Origin: Pseudomonas silvicola
Lineage (GTDB): Bacteria > Pseudomonadota > Gammaproteobacteria > Pseudomonadales > Pseudomonadaceae
Assembly: GCF_026651855.1 (NCBI RefSeq)
Contig: NZ_CP093280.1
Coordinates: 6,284,501-6,348,500 of the forward strand
Direction of reading: 5' to 3'
DNA length: 64,000 nucleotides
The position numbers were made by a program, and so were the translations under genes. Every line of letters begins with the position of its first letter. Within the stretch, counting starts at the first letter, position 1. Shown here piece by piece: positions 51,505 through 59,664 of the stretch. A model generated the notes under the pieces. That model was not told the DNA's origin. It ran no database searches and saw nothing but the letters and a program-made list of their open reading frames with translations.

Positions 51505-51570
51505 TCTTGATATGATCCAGGCCCCCTGCCACCGTCAGGGGGCTTGCCCACCTTCAACATGGAGTCTTCG

Positions 51571-52989
51571 ATGAAACAACGCACTAGCGCGCGGTCCCCT
51601 GCCAGCCAGCTCTGCAAGCTGGCCTCGCTGATTGGCCTGATGAGCCTGGGCATGCAAGCCGCCATGGCCCAATCGGCCTTCGACACGCCGGACCCGGACT
51701 ACCACGGCCAGATCATGGCCATGCCGGCCAACGGCGGTGCCGTCACCGCCGGCAGCGACGTGCAACTGATGGGCCGCGGCTTCAAGCCTGGCCAGCACAT
51801 CACCTTGCTGCGCGGCACCACCGTGCTCAACGCTGACGCCTACGTGGCCGACAGCGAAGGCCAGTTCAAGGGCGCCTTGAAAGTGCCGGCCGACGCCGCC
51901 GTGGGCCAGCAGCCCATCATCGTCACTGTCACCAACCCTTCGGCCGCCGCCGTACTGCCACTGAAGGTCTCGCCCGTGGTGCCGCTGTCGGGCACCGAGC
52001 GCTTCAAGCTGACCAGCAGCAAGCTGGTGCCGGGCCTGTACCAGTCGGCCGTCAGCGACAAGACCGGCGCGATCTTCGTCACCTCCGCCGTGGGCCGCCC
52101 ACCGGTGACCGAATCGCAATTGCTCAAGCTCAACCCCAAGACCCTGGCCATTGAAGCCAAGGTCACCCCAGCTGCCGCCCCAGGCAAGGAACCCGGCGCC
52201 GTTTATGCCGTGTACGGCGTGGGCGTGGACGACCGCAATGGCACCGTATGGGTCACCAACACTCGCCAGAGCAGCGTGGCCGTGTACCGCCAGTCCGACC
52301 TGAGCCTGGTCAAGCAGTTCGCCCCCGACACGGTGGCCCATGCCCGTGACGTGGTGATCGACACCGAACTGGACAAGGCCTTCGCCGGCGCCACGGGTGG
52401 CAACACCATCGTCATGTTCGACGCGGGCAAGCAGGCCGTGGAACGCACCATCGAGATCAAGTCGGCCCAGCGTGGCGAGCGCGCGGCGCCGTTCACCGTG
52501 GCCAGCCTGCATCTGGATGCCAAGGCCCACAAGCTGTACACCGTGAGCCTGACGACCAACGAAGCAGCCGTCATCGACGCCAAGACCGGCAACGTGGAAA
52601 AGGTATTCCCCATCGAAGGCGTGAAGACCGCCATGGGTGTGGCTTACGACGCCAAGACCAACCGCCTGTTCGTGGCGGCCCAGAACAGCGACAACCTGGC
52701 CATCGTCGACGTCGCCACCGGCAAGACCCTGCACCTGGTGCCCACCGGCGCCGGCCCGCTGAACGTCACCTTCGACCCCACCAAGCGCCTGGCCTACGTC
52801 AGCAACCGGGGCGCCGGCACTGTCACCGTGGTCGACCCGGACGGCAAGCTGGTGGCCAACCTGGACGACGGCACCTTCCCCAACCACGTGACCGTGGACG
52901 CCAAGGGCACCGTGTACGCGGTGAACAAATCCAAGGGCCCGGACGACCAGAACGGCGACCGCATCACCCGGATCACCCAGGTACGTTGA
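51571..52989 (+). CDS. YncE-like exported beta-propeller protein
   Basis: A 472-residue protein with a long signal peptide (cleavage after GMQAAMA, about residue 33), an Ig-like N-terminal domain (GGAVTAGSDVQLMGRGFKPGQHITLLRG) and seven propeller blades of the YVTN/NHL type: VYAVYGVGVDDRNGTVWVTNTRQSSVAVY, HARDVVIDTELDKAFAGATGGNTIVMFD, TAMGVAYDAKTNRLFVAAQNSDNLAIVD, NVTFDPTKRLAYVSNRGAGTVTVVD. E. coli YncE is Fur-repressed, and here a Fur-like box stands 67 bp upstream and a siderophore receptor next door. A periplasmic role in iron acquisition is likely but undefined. Confidence 0.85.
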   Translation: MKQRTSARSPASQLCKLASLIGLMSLGMQAAMAQSAFDTPDPDYHGQIMAMPANGGAVTAGSDVQLMGRGFKPGQHITLLRGTTVLNADAYVADSEGQFKGALKVPADAAVGQQPIIVTVTNPSAAAVLPLKVSPVVPLSGTERFKLTSSKLVPGLYQSAVSDKTGAIFVTSAVGRPPVTESQLLKLNPKTLAIEAKVTPAAAPGKEPGAVYAVYGVGVDDRNGTVWVTNTRQSSVAVYRQSDLSLVKQFAPDTVAHARDVVIDTELDKAFAGATGGNTIVMFDAGKQAVERTIEIKSAQRGERAAPFTVASLHLDAKAHKLYTVSLTTNEAAVIDAKTGNVEKVFPIEGVKTAMGVAYDAKTNRLFVAAQNSDNLAIVDVATGKTLHLVPTGAGPLNVTFDPTKRLAYVSNRGAGTVTVVDPDGKLVANLDDGTFPNHVTVDAKGTVYAVNKSKGPDDQNGDRITRITQVR

Positions 52990-53041
52990 TGCCCTCGGGG
53001 GGCCGACGCGCTCGGCTCCCCCCCAGTGTTTGCGCCCTCCC

Positions 53042-53133
53042 CTGTGGGACCGGGCGCCAGCTCGGGAAGCGGGCGCCGCGGTCTTCAGGTAACACGCGGT
53101 GGCCACTTCCCGAGCTTCGCCCGGTCCCACAGG
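53042..53133. repeat. REP-like inverted pair between convergent genes
   Basis: CTGTGGGACCGGGCGCCAGC at 53042 is mirrored by GCTTCGCCCGGTCCCACAGG ending at 53133, with a variable 36-bp middle. It lies between the YncE-like gene and the convergent TerC gene, a typical place for REP/BIME elements. Confidence 0.8.
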
Positions 53134-53145
53134 GGGGGCAGCAGG

Positions 53146-53838
53146 CTATGACTCTGCCGCTACCGCCCTGCGGCTACCCAGCCATCTCCCCACCAGCACC
53201 ACCAGCACCGCCCCTGCCACGCTGACCACCCAATGCAACCACGGCAACGGTGCCAGCGGCGGGAACAGGGCCAGGTCTTCGCTGGCCATGGCCCCGGCGA
53301 TCCAGCCGATCAGCGCCGCGCCCGCCTGCACCACCACCGGGAAGCGCTCCATCACCGCCAGCACGAAGCGGCTGCCCAGCACAATGATCGGGATGCTGAT
53401 CAGCACGCCCGCCGCCACCAGGTACAGGTTGCCGTTACCCGCCCCGGCGACTGCCAGCACGTTGTCCAGCGACATCACCACATCGGCGACGATGATGGTC
53501 TTGATGGCCGTCCACAGCCGCGTGCCGCCATCGATGTCATCGGCGTCATCCTCGCGGTTGGCCGCCAGCTTGATGCCAATCCACACCAGCAACACCGCGC
53601 CCACCAGTTTCAGGTAAGGCACGGCCAGCAGTTGCAGGGCGAAGAACAGCATCACCACCCGCACGGCAATGGCGCCGGCCATGCCGCCGTAGATGGCCTT
53701 GGTCTGCAGTGCCTTGGGCAGGCGCCGGCAGGCCATGGCGATGACCACCGCGTTGTCGCCGCCCAGCAGCAGGTCGATGGCGATGATTTGCGCCAGGGCC
53801 GTCCAGAAGAACGGGTCAGTGAGCCAATCCACAGGCAT
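53146..53838 (-). CDS. TerC-family integral membrane protein (YjbE-like)
   Basis: A 230-residue membrane protein with about seven helices and the two paired acidic motifs of the TerC family, IDLLLGGDNAVVIAM (about 20-34) and VADVVMSLDNVLAVAG (about 115-130), which form the ion pathway. The family includes manganese/metal exporters and tellurite-resistance proteins. It starts 3 bp downstream of the CitMHS stop on the same strand, so the two genes are probably co-transcribed: a metal exporter with a metal-citrate importer. Confidence 0.85.
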   Translation of the reverse strand: MPVDWLTDPFFWTALAQIIAIDLLLGGDNAVVIAMACRRLPKALQTKAIYGGMAGAIAVRVVMLFFALQLLAVPYLKLVGAVLLVWIGIKLAANREDDADDIDGGTRLWTAIKTIIVADVVMSLDNVLAVAGAGNGNLYLVAAGVLISIPIIVLGSRFVLAVMERFPVVVQAGAALIGWIAGAMASEDLALFPPLAPLPWLHWVVSVAGAVLVVLVGRWLGSRRAVAAES

Positions 53839-53841
53839 ACC

Positions 53842-55131
53842 TCAATGAACAAACAGGGGAAAAATACCGGTCAGCAGCGACACTGCCAGCAGGATCACGC
53901 AGTTGACCAGCGACCAGCGAAAGGTGAACCGCTGGTTCTCGGCATAATCGAGCTTGAGCATGCTGACCACCAGGTACGTAGACGCCACCAGCGGGCTGAG
54001 AATGTGCACCGGCTGGCCGACCAATGAGGCCCGCGCCATTTCGATGGCGGTAATACCATGGGCGTGGGCGGTCTGGGCCAATATCGGCATGATACCGAAA
54101 TAGAACACATCGTTGGACACCAGCCAGGTGACCGGAATGCTCAGCAGCGCGGTGATCACCGCCATGTAAGGGCCAAAGCCCTCGGGGATCACGTGCAGCA
54201 GCCCCTGGGCAACCGAATTGGCCATGCCGGTGCCGTTCAGCACGCCGGTGAACACCCCGGCGGCGAAGATCAGGCTGGCCACTGCCAGAATCGCCGGGGC
54301 ATGTAATTCCAGTTGGGCCTGCTGGTCCTTGAGGCGTGGAAAATTGACTACCATGGCCAGGCACGCGGCCACCATGAACAGGTAGCTCAAAGGCAACAAC
54401 TCCAGGCACAGGGCCGCGATCAGCAGCACCGTCAGCGCCCAGTTGAAGCAGAAGCGCCAGCCGCTGCCACAGCGCTGGGCCTGGTGGTCGGCGAAGTGGC
54501 CGTTGAGGTCGATGGCACCGCCCAGGCGCGCGCGTTCGCGGCGGCCGAACAGCCAGGCGAGCACGAAGGTCCAGGCCAGGCAGGCGACCAACGCCGGCAG
54601 CATGGGCACGAACATCTCGCCCACGTCCACATGCATGGCGGTGGCTGCCCGTGCGGTGGGCCCGCCCCAGGGCACCATGTTACCCAGCCCCGCCACTTGC
54701 AGCAGCAGGCAGCAGACCATCGGCAGCGACAGCCCCAGGCGCTTGTAGATGGGCAGGAATGCCGACAGCACGATCATGTAGATGGTGGCGCCGTCACCGT
54801 CCAGGGCGACGACGCAGGCCAGGGCCACGGTGCCGACGAAGATCTTCACCGGGTCGCCGCGCACAGCGTTGACGATGCGCGTCACCAGCGGGTCGAACAT
54901 CCCGGCTTCGGTCATGGTGAGGAAGTACAGCATGGCGAAAATCATCAGCACGCCATTGGGGGCGACCACTTTCACGCCATCGAGGATGTACGTGCCAAGC
55001 TCGTCGTAGAAGCCGCCGATCAAGGCGAACACGGTGGGGATCAGGATCAGGGCGGTGAGCGCCGAGAGCTTCTTGCTCATCAGAAAAAAGATGAAGCAAG
55101 CCAGCATGATAAAACTCAGCATCATGAGCAT
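53842..55131 (-). CDS. CitMHS-family metal-citrate (or tricarboxylate) symporter
   Basis: A 429-residue, about 12-helix permease of the CitMHS/CitN family: LMMLSFIMLACFIFFLMSKKLSALTALILIPTVFALIGGF, ALDGDGATIYMIVLSAFLPIYKRLGLS (the conserved DGDGATTY-like motif), NMVPWGGPTARAATAMHVDV, SNDVFYFGIMPILAQTAHAHGI. Members import citrate complexed with Mg or Ca. Its upstream neighbours encode an RraA-type aldolase and a D-2-hydroxyacid dehydrogenase, suggesting uptake and cleavage of a citrate-like or hydroxylated tricarboxylic acid. Confidence 0.9.
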   Translation of the reverse strand: MLMMLSFIMLACFIFFLMSKKLSALTALILIPTVFALIGGFYDELGTYILDGVKVVAPNGVLMIFAMLYFLTMTEAGMFDPLVTRIVNAVRGDPVKIFVGTVALACVVALDGDGATIYMIVLSAFLPIYKRLGLSLPMVCCLLLQVAGLGNMVPWGGPTARAATAMHVDVGEMFVPMLPALVACLAWTFVLAWLFGRRERARLGGAIDLNGHFADHQAQRCGSGWRFCFNWALTVLLIAALCLELLPLSYLFMVAACLAMVVNFPRLKDQQAQLELHAPAILAVASLIFAAGVFTGVLNGTGMANSVAQGLLHVIPEGFGPYMAVITALLSIPVTWLVSNDVFYFGIMPILAQTAHAHGITAIEMARASLVGQPVHILSPLVASTYLVVSMLKLDYAENQRFTFRWSLVNCVILLAVSLLTGIFPLFVH

Positions 55132-55205
55132 GAGCGAATGTCCTGTTTCTTATAATTGTACAGGCAATGACCCTGACGCCTGGCGCCAGGGGTTGACGCA
55201 CTGCA

Positions 55206-55895
55206 TCAGACCGGCAGGCCCTTGGACCGCAGCAGCGAATCGAAACGCTCCGGGTCGGCGGTGCCGGCACGGTTGGTCTCGCGGATGCCGGCCTCACGGT
55301 CCAGGTGGGCCAGGGTCTTGGGCAGCAGCACCGCGGCATCCTGGGCCGGGATGGCGATGACGCCGTCGGCATCGCCCAGTACCAGGTCGCCCGGCAGCAC
55401 GCACAGGCCGGCACAGGCGATCGGCACGTTGATCTCCCCCGGGCCGTCCTTGCTTGGCCCACGGTGGGTGTGGCCTGCGGCGAACACCGGGACGATACCT
55501 TCGGCCAACTCTTCCAGGTCGCGCACGGCGCCGTCGATGACGATGCCGCCCAACTTCACCCGCAGGGCGGTGGTGCGTACCAGGCCGCCAATGACCGCCT
55601 GGCTGACGTCGCCGCCACCGTCGATGACCAGCACGTCGCCAGGCTGCACCATCATCAGCGCCTTGTGCACCATCAGGTTATCGCCGGGGCGCACGCGCAC
55701 GGTAAAGGCCGGGCCGCAGAGTTTCAGCGACAGGTCACCATGGTAGGCATGCAGGCCGCGGGCGCCGATGCTGCGGCCCATGCAGTCGCCGGCCACGGCC
55801 ACGGGGATGGCGCGAAAGGCTTCCACCAGGTCGGCGGGCACGCTGGCCACGCGTGGGTTGATACGGTAGCCGGCAGGCCATTGTTGAACAGTCAT
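55206..55895 (-). CDS. RraA-family 4-hydroxy-4-methyl-2-oxoglutarate/4-carboxy-4-hydroxy-2-oxoadipate aldolase-like protein
   Basis: A 229-residue RraA-fold protein: VAGDCMGRSIGARGLH, KLCGPAFTVRVRPGDNLMVHKAL, GDVLVIDGGGDVSQAVIGGLV and GIVIDGAVRDLEELAEGIVPVFAAG, where the GGxxxxA and DGxxRD motifs bind Mg and pyruvate in the class II HMG/CHA aldolases. The length exceeds pure RraA (about 160), as in the aldolases. Next to a CitMHS carrier it would cleave a tertiary-hydroxyl polycarboxylate to pyruvate and a keto acid. The gap to the transporter is 74 bp. Confidence 0.85.
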   Translation of the reverse strand: MTVQQWPAGYRINPRVASVPADLVEAFRAIPVAVAGDCMGRSIGARGLHAYHGDLSLKLCGPAFTVRVRPGDNLMVHKALMMVQPGDVLVIDGGGDVSQAVIGGLVRTTALRVKLGGIVIDGAVRDLEELAEGIVPVFAAGHTHRGPSKDGPGEINVPIACAGLCVLPGDLVLGDADGVIAIPAQDAAVLLPKTLAHLDREAGIRETNRAGTADPERFDSLLRSKGLPV

Positions 55896-55909
55896 GACAG
55901 TACTCCAGA

Positions 55910-56884
55910 TCAGTGATCGAAAACCTGTGGGTTGACGCAGGCGCTGGCCGCGGGCCTTGTGCCGTTGAGAAAGCTCAGTACGTTGCGTGCCGCGCCCGCG
56001 GCCATGCCAGCGAGGGCGGCGGGGGTGGAGCCGCCCACATGAGGGGTGAGCACCACGTTGTCCAGGTGCAACAGCGGGCTGGTGGCCGGCAGTGGTTCCA
56101 CGGCCATGGTGTCGAGACCGGCGGCGTATAGCTGCCCGCTGGACAGCGCCTGCACCAGCGCGGCCTCGTCGACCACCTCGCCACGGGCTGTATTGATCAG
56201 CACCGCGCCTTCGGGCAGCAAGGCGAGCTCTTGCCCACCGATCAGGTTGCGGGTCTGTGCGGTGAGTGGTACGTGCAGGCTGAGTACGTGGCTGCGTGCC
56301 AACAGGGCTGGCAGGTCGGCCACGCGCTCGGCCCCCTCCAACGCTGCATCGGCGGGCAGCAACGGGTCGTACACCGTCACGCTCATGCCAATGGCCTGGC
56401 AGGCCCGGGCCACGCGGCGGGCCACCTGGCCGAAGCCAACCAGGCCCAGGGTACGGCCGCTCAGTTCCAGGCCATCCTGGGCCCGGGACCAGCGGCCCTG
56501 GCGAATTTCGCGGTCCATCCAGCTGACCTTGCGGGCGGCGGCGAACATCAGGCCCAGGGTCATTTCGGTGACCGACTGGGCGTTGGCGCCTGGCGTCACG
56601 TACACGGGGATGCCGCGGGCGGTGGCGGCGGCCACGGCAATGTTGCTGACGCCCACGCCGTGCTTGGAGATGACCTTGAGGGTGAAGCAGCCGGCGATGG
56701 CGGCTTCGGTGAGGTCCAGGGTACGGGAAATAACGGCGTCCACGGGCTCGCTGGCCAGTATCCGCTGGATGTCCGCGGCGCCCTGCTCGGCGTTCACATA
56801 CAACACCCGGCAGCCTTCGGCACGCAGCAGTTCCAGGCCGGCGGGGGCAAGCCGGGGCGCAGTCACAAGGATCACATAAGGCAT
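55910..56884 (-). CDS. D-2-hydroxyacid dehydrogenase (phosphoglycerate dehydrogenase-like)
   Basis: A 324-residue D-isomer-specific 2-hydroxyacid dehydrogenase. It has an NAD fold LGLVGFGQVARRVARACQAIGMSVTVYDPL, with Ala at the third position of the usual GxGxxG, and the catalytic Arg/Glu/His in VLINTARGEVVDEAAL, AVEPLPATSPL and VVLTPHVGGSTPAAL. It reduces 2-keto acids or oxidises D-2-hydroxy acids. It is the first gene of the run dehydrogenase-RraA-CitMHS-TerC (14 bp to the aldolase gene), so it probably handles an aldolase substrate or product. Confidence 0.87.
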   Translation of the reverse strand: MPYVILVTAPRLAPAGLELLRAEGCRVLYVNAEQGAADIQRILASEPVDAVISRTLDLTEAAIAGCFTLKVISKHGVGVSNIAVAAATARGIPVYVTPGANAQSVTEMTLGLMFAAARKVSWMDREIRQGRWSRAQDGLELSGRTLGLVGFGQVARRVARACQAIGMSVTVYDPLLPADAALEGAERVADLPALLARSHVLSLHVPLTAQTRNLIGGQELALLPEGAVLINTARGEVVDEAALVQALSSGQLYAAGLDTMAVEPLPATSPLLHLDNVVLTPHVGGSTPAALAGMAAGAARNVLSFLNGTRPAASACVNPQVFDH

Positions 56885-56994
56885 GGGGATGTTCTCTGGC
56901 TTATTGTTGTGCGCCGCCCTGAGGGTGGCATGCCAAGAGTATCCGCCCCGTGATACTTAATTTCTATTAGCGTATTTTTAACAAATCATTCCCC

Positions 56995-57906
56995 TCAGGA
57001 ATGATTCAAATCCCGATCCTGGCTTTGCAGTATGGCGATGAAGCGCCGCGTGGCGGGCGACAAGTACCCTTCGGCGCGGTGCAGCACACCGAAACGCCGG
57101 GCCATGGTGGTCAACGGGTTGGGAATCTCCACCAGGCCGCTGCCGTGGCGAGGGTCCGCCAGGTTGCGCCGGGACAGAAAACTCAGCAGCCCGGTTTCAA
57201 CCAGCAGGTTGGGTACCGCGGCAATCGAGCTGGTGGCGATGGCCACCTGTGGCGCGGGCAGGCCGTGGCGCCTGAAGACACTTTCCAGCCACTGGCGCGT
57301 GGCCACCGAGGGCGCCGACAACAGCCAGCGATAGTCGCACAGGGCCTGCAGCGGCACTTCGCGCCCGGCCAACGGATGGCTCGCGCTGGCAACCACCACC
57401 ACATCGTCGCCAGCAATGGGCTGCTCCACCAATTCCTCGTCCTGGGTGCCCAGGGGGCCGATGACGATGTCCAGCAGGCCCTTGCGCAAGGAGTCGTGCA
57501 ACACGTCGTTCATGCCGATCTGCAGGTCCAGCACCACCGCCGGGGCTTCTTCCTGCAACAGTCGGCACGCCCGCGGCATCAGGTATTCGGCGATGGTGGC
57601 CGCGGCGCCGACGCGGATGGTGCCGGCCAGGCCCTTGCCCAGGGACGAGGTCTGGCGATGGGTTTCATCGAGCATGCGCTCGATCAGCAAGGAGCGGTCG
57701 CGCAGCAATTGCCCGGCATCGGTCAGGCGAATACCACGGCCGACGCGCTCGAACAGCTGCGCGTCGTAAGCGCTTTCCAGGCGGTCGATGCACTTGGAGA
57801 GGGCCGACTGGGAAATATGCAGGGCCTCGGAAGCACGGCCCAGGTGGCCGAGTTCGGCGACCTTGATGAAGTACACCAGGTCGCGGATCTGCAGGTTGAT
57901 GCTCAT
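56995..57906 (-). CDS. LysR-family transcriptional regulator
   Basis: A 303-residue LysR regulator: HTH AELGHLGRASEALHISQSALSKCIDRLESAYDAQLFERVGRGIRLTDAG (about 14-62) and an inducer domain with LLSAPSVATRQWLESVFRRHG. It lies upstream of, and on the same strand as, the dehydrogenase-aldolase-CitMHS run (110-bp gap with AT-rich sequence near 56950-56990), which it probably regulates. It is divergent from the Nudix gene. Confidence 0.9.
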   Translation of the reverse strand: MSINLQIRDLVYFIKVAELGHLGRASEALHISQSALSKCIDRLESAYDAQLFERVGRGIRLTDAGQLLRDRSLLIERMLDETHRQTSSLGKGLAGTIRVGAAATIAEYLMPRACRLLQEEAPAVVLDLQIGMNDVLHDSLRKGLLDIVIGPLGTQDEELVEQPIAGDDVVVVASASHPLAGREVPLQALCDYRWLLSAPSVATRQWLESVFRRHGLPAPQVAIATSSIAAVPNLLVETGLLSFLSRRNLADPRHGSGLVEIPNPLTTMARRFGVLHRAEGYLSPATRRFIAILQSQDRDLNHS

Positions 57907-58007
57907 GGGCGCTGTGCTCCGTTGCGGCGCTTGTTGCTGAATGCGCGAGGATACCCCAAGCGCTTGAACCCGCTACCCTGTAATGCTCGTGCAAGAGGAG
58001 CTGCCAT

Positions 58008-58439
58008 GTGACCGACCTTCCATTTTCAGGTGCCAAGATCGCGCTGCTGTGCGAGGCCCAGATACTCATTTATTTGCGCGATGACAAGCCGAGCATTCCG
58101 TGGCCAGGCCAATGGGACCTGCCCGGCGGCGGCCGCGAAGGGAAGGAAACGCCACTCGAATGCGCGGCGCGGGAGACCCTGGAGGAGTTCGGCCTGGTGC
58201 TGGACCCGGGCTGGATAGAATGGGAACGGGTGTACCCGGGCCAAGGTGCAGGTGGGCTGGACACCTGGTTCTTCGTGGCGCACGTGCCCGCCGGGACATT
58301 CGAGCAGGTGGTGTTTGGTGATGAAGGACAGTACTGGGCAGTAGAGAGCGTCGAGGCATTCCTGGAACGCGACGATGCCATAGCGCGGTTGCAGGCGCGG
58401 TTGCGCGACTACCTGAACGACCGCGCGGCCGCCCTGTAG
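58008..58439 (+). CDS. Nudix hydrolase
   Basis: A 143-residue Nudix protein with the full box GGGREGKETPLECAARETLEEFGL (about 37-60; G-x5-E-x7-REUxEExGU with the Mg-binding REx2EE). It opens LLCEAQILIYLRDDKPSIPWPGQWDLPGGGREG. The family hydrolyses nucleoside diphosphates linked to another moiety, often damaged nucleotides; the substrate is unknown. The start is a GTG at 58008, because the overlapping ATG at 58006 is followed at once by a stop. Confidence 0.88.
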   Translation: MTDLPFSGAKIALLCEAQILIYLRDDKPSIPWPGQWDLPGGGREGKETPLECAARETLEEFGLVLDPGWIEWERVYPGQGAGGLDTWFFVAHVPAGTFEQVVFGDEGQYWAVESVEAFLERDDAIARLQARLRDYLNDRAAAL

Positions 58440-58525
58440 GACCGGGCGCCAGCTCGGGAACCAGACGCCGCGGTGCATCAGGTACTGCGCGGTGCGCCCT
58501 TCCCGAGCTTCGCCCGGTCCCACAG
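58434..58525. repeat. REP-like inverted pair in the 313-bp gap before the oxygenase gene
   Basis: CTGTAGGACCGGGCGCCAGC at 58434 (overlapping the Nudix stop) is mirrored by GCTTCGCCCGGTCCCACAG ending at 58525. The rest of the gap to 58752 shows no gene, promoter or hairpin that I can support. Confidence 0.78.
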
Positions 58526-58752
58526 GAGTGACGCTGAACCTGCTGCTTGAGCTCGCGGTAGCACTGCTGCGCCCTGGATCAGGACCGGGTGACCCTGCGT
58601 TCCGCTCATGAAGGAACTCGCTGTCAGTGAAGTGAACCGCCCGGTCGCGCAGGGTGCAGGCGGCTATCACAGGTCCGCTTTGATACCGTCCGGTGAATCG
58701 CGCACAATGGCTTGCGCTGCACCGCCACCCGCCCTGCCACCAAGGAACCACC

Positions 58753-59571
58753 ATGGACGTCAACCACATCGCTGCCCTCCTCGTCGCTCGACTCGACAGC
58801 GCACAGGCGGACATCCGTCAGCAGTGGAACCACCCCGAAGGCACACACACCCGCCACTTCGTGGTCGACCAACTGCTGAGCGACGACCTGGCCCAGGCTA
58901 TCTACGACGCCTACCCGCGCAATGCCGACGGCTTCTTCGATCGTCAATCATTTCGCGAGAAAAAGAAAACCCTGACTGACCTCGCGGACTACCCAGAGAT
59001 CCTCAGCAACATCACCTACGCCATGCAGCATCCGGATGTGGTGGCGAAGGTCGCCGAGCTGATCGGCCTGAACCACATCGTCCCGGACCCGACCCTGTAC
59101 GCCGGCGGCCTGTCGATGATGTTCCACAGTGACTTCCTCAACCCGCACATCGACAACAGCCATGATGGCACGCGCAACCTGTACCGTCGCCTGAACCTGC
59201 TGTACTACGTCTCCCCGGATTGGGTGCTGGAAAACGGTGGCAACTTCGAACTATGGGATCCGGCGGTCAAGCAACAGAAAACCATCGTTTCGCAGTTCAA
59301 CCGCCTGGTGGTGATGGAAACCAACAAGGACTCCTGGCACTCGGTGAGCCCGGTGCGTGCTGACACGCCGCGCTGCTGCGTATCCAACTACTACTTCTCG
59401 GCGCAGTCGCCGGACGAAAAGGACTATTTTCACGTCACCTCGTTCAGCGGCCGCCCGGAAGAGCCGGGCCGCCGCCTGCTGGGGATAGTGGACAATGGCT
59501 TGCGCAACGTGGTGTCCAAGGTGCTGCGCAGCGGGCGTGGACGCAAGTTGGTGAACAAGCGGCCGCGTTGA
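58753..59571 (+). CDS. 2-oxoglutarate/Fe(II)-dependent oxygenase
   Basis: A 272-residue double-stranded beta-helix oxygenase. Iron ligands: H132 and D134 in NPHIDNSHDG and H196 in KDSWHSVSPV. R207 is a candidate 2-oxoglutarate anchor (DTPRCCVSNYYFS). The barrel strands RRLNLLYYVSPDWVLENGGNFELWDPAV match prolyl-hydroxylase-like 2OG oxygenases. ATG 58753 follows AAGGAAC; the extension from 58693 is unsupported. It hydroxylates an unidentified target. The NEL-type effector gene on the opposite strand ends 94 bp away, and no functional link is evident. Confidence 0.85.
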   Translation: MDVNHIAALLVARLDSAQADIRQQWNHPEGTHTRHFVVDQLLSDDLAQAIYDAYPRNADGFFDRQSFREKKKTLTDLADYPEILSNITYAMQHPDVVAKVAELIGLNHIVPDPTLYAGGLSMMFHSDFLNPHIDNSHDGTRNLYRRLNLLYYVSPDWVLENGGNFELWDPAVKQQKTIVSQFNRLVVMETNKDSWHSVSPVRADTPRCCVSNYYFSAQSPDEKDYFHVTSFSGRPEEPGRRLLGIVDNGLRNVVSKVLRSGRGRKLVNKRPR

Positions 59572-59664
59572 GGAAAACGAATTCCCCTGCAACCCGCGCT
59601 GCGCAGCCCCCGGGGCGCCGCGTGAAGCTGGACGCGGCACCGGGGCCGCTGCCATGGCGGGCCG

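Noticed and set aside
49236-51686. An 816-residue minus-strand open frame
   Set aside because: Antisense shadow of the PirA-type receptor gene; composition and lack of motifs show it is not coding.
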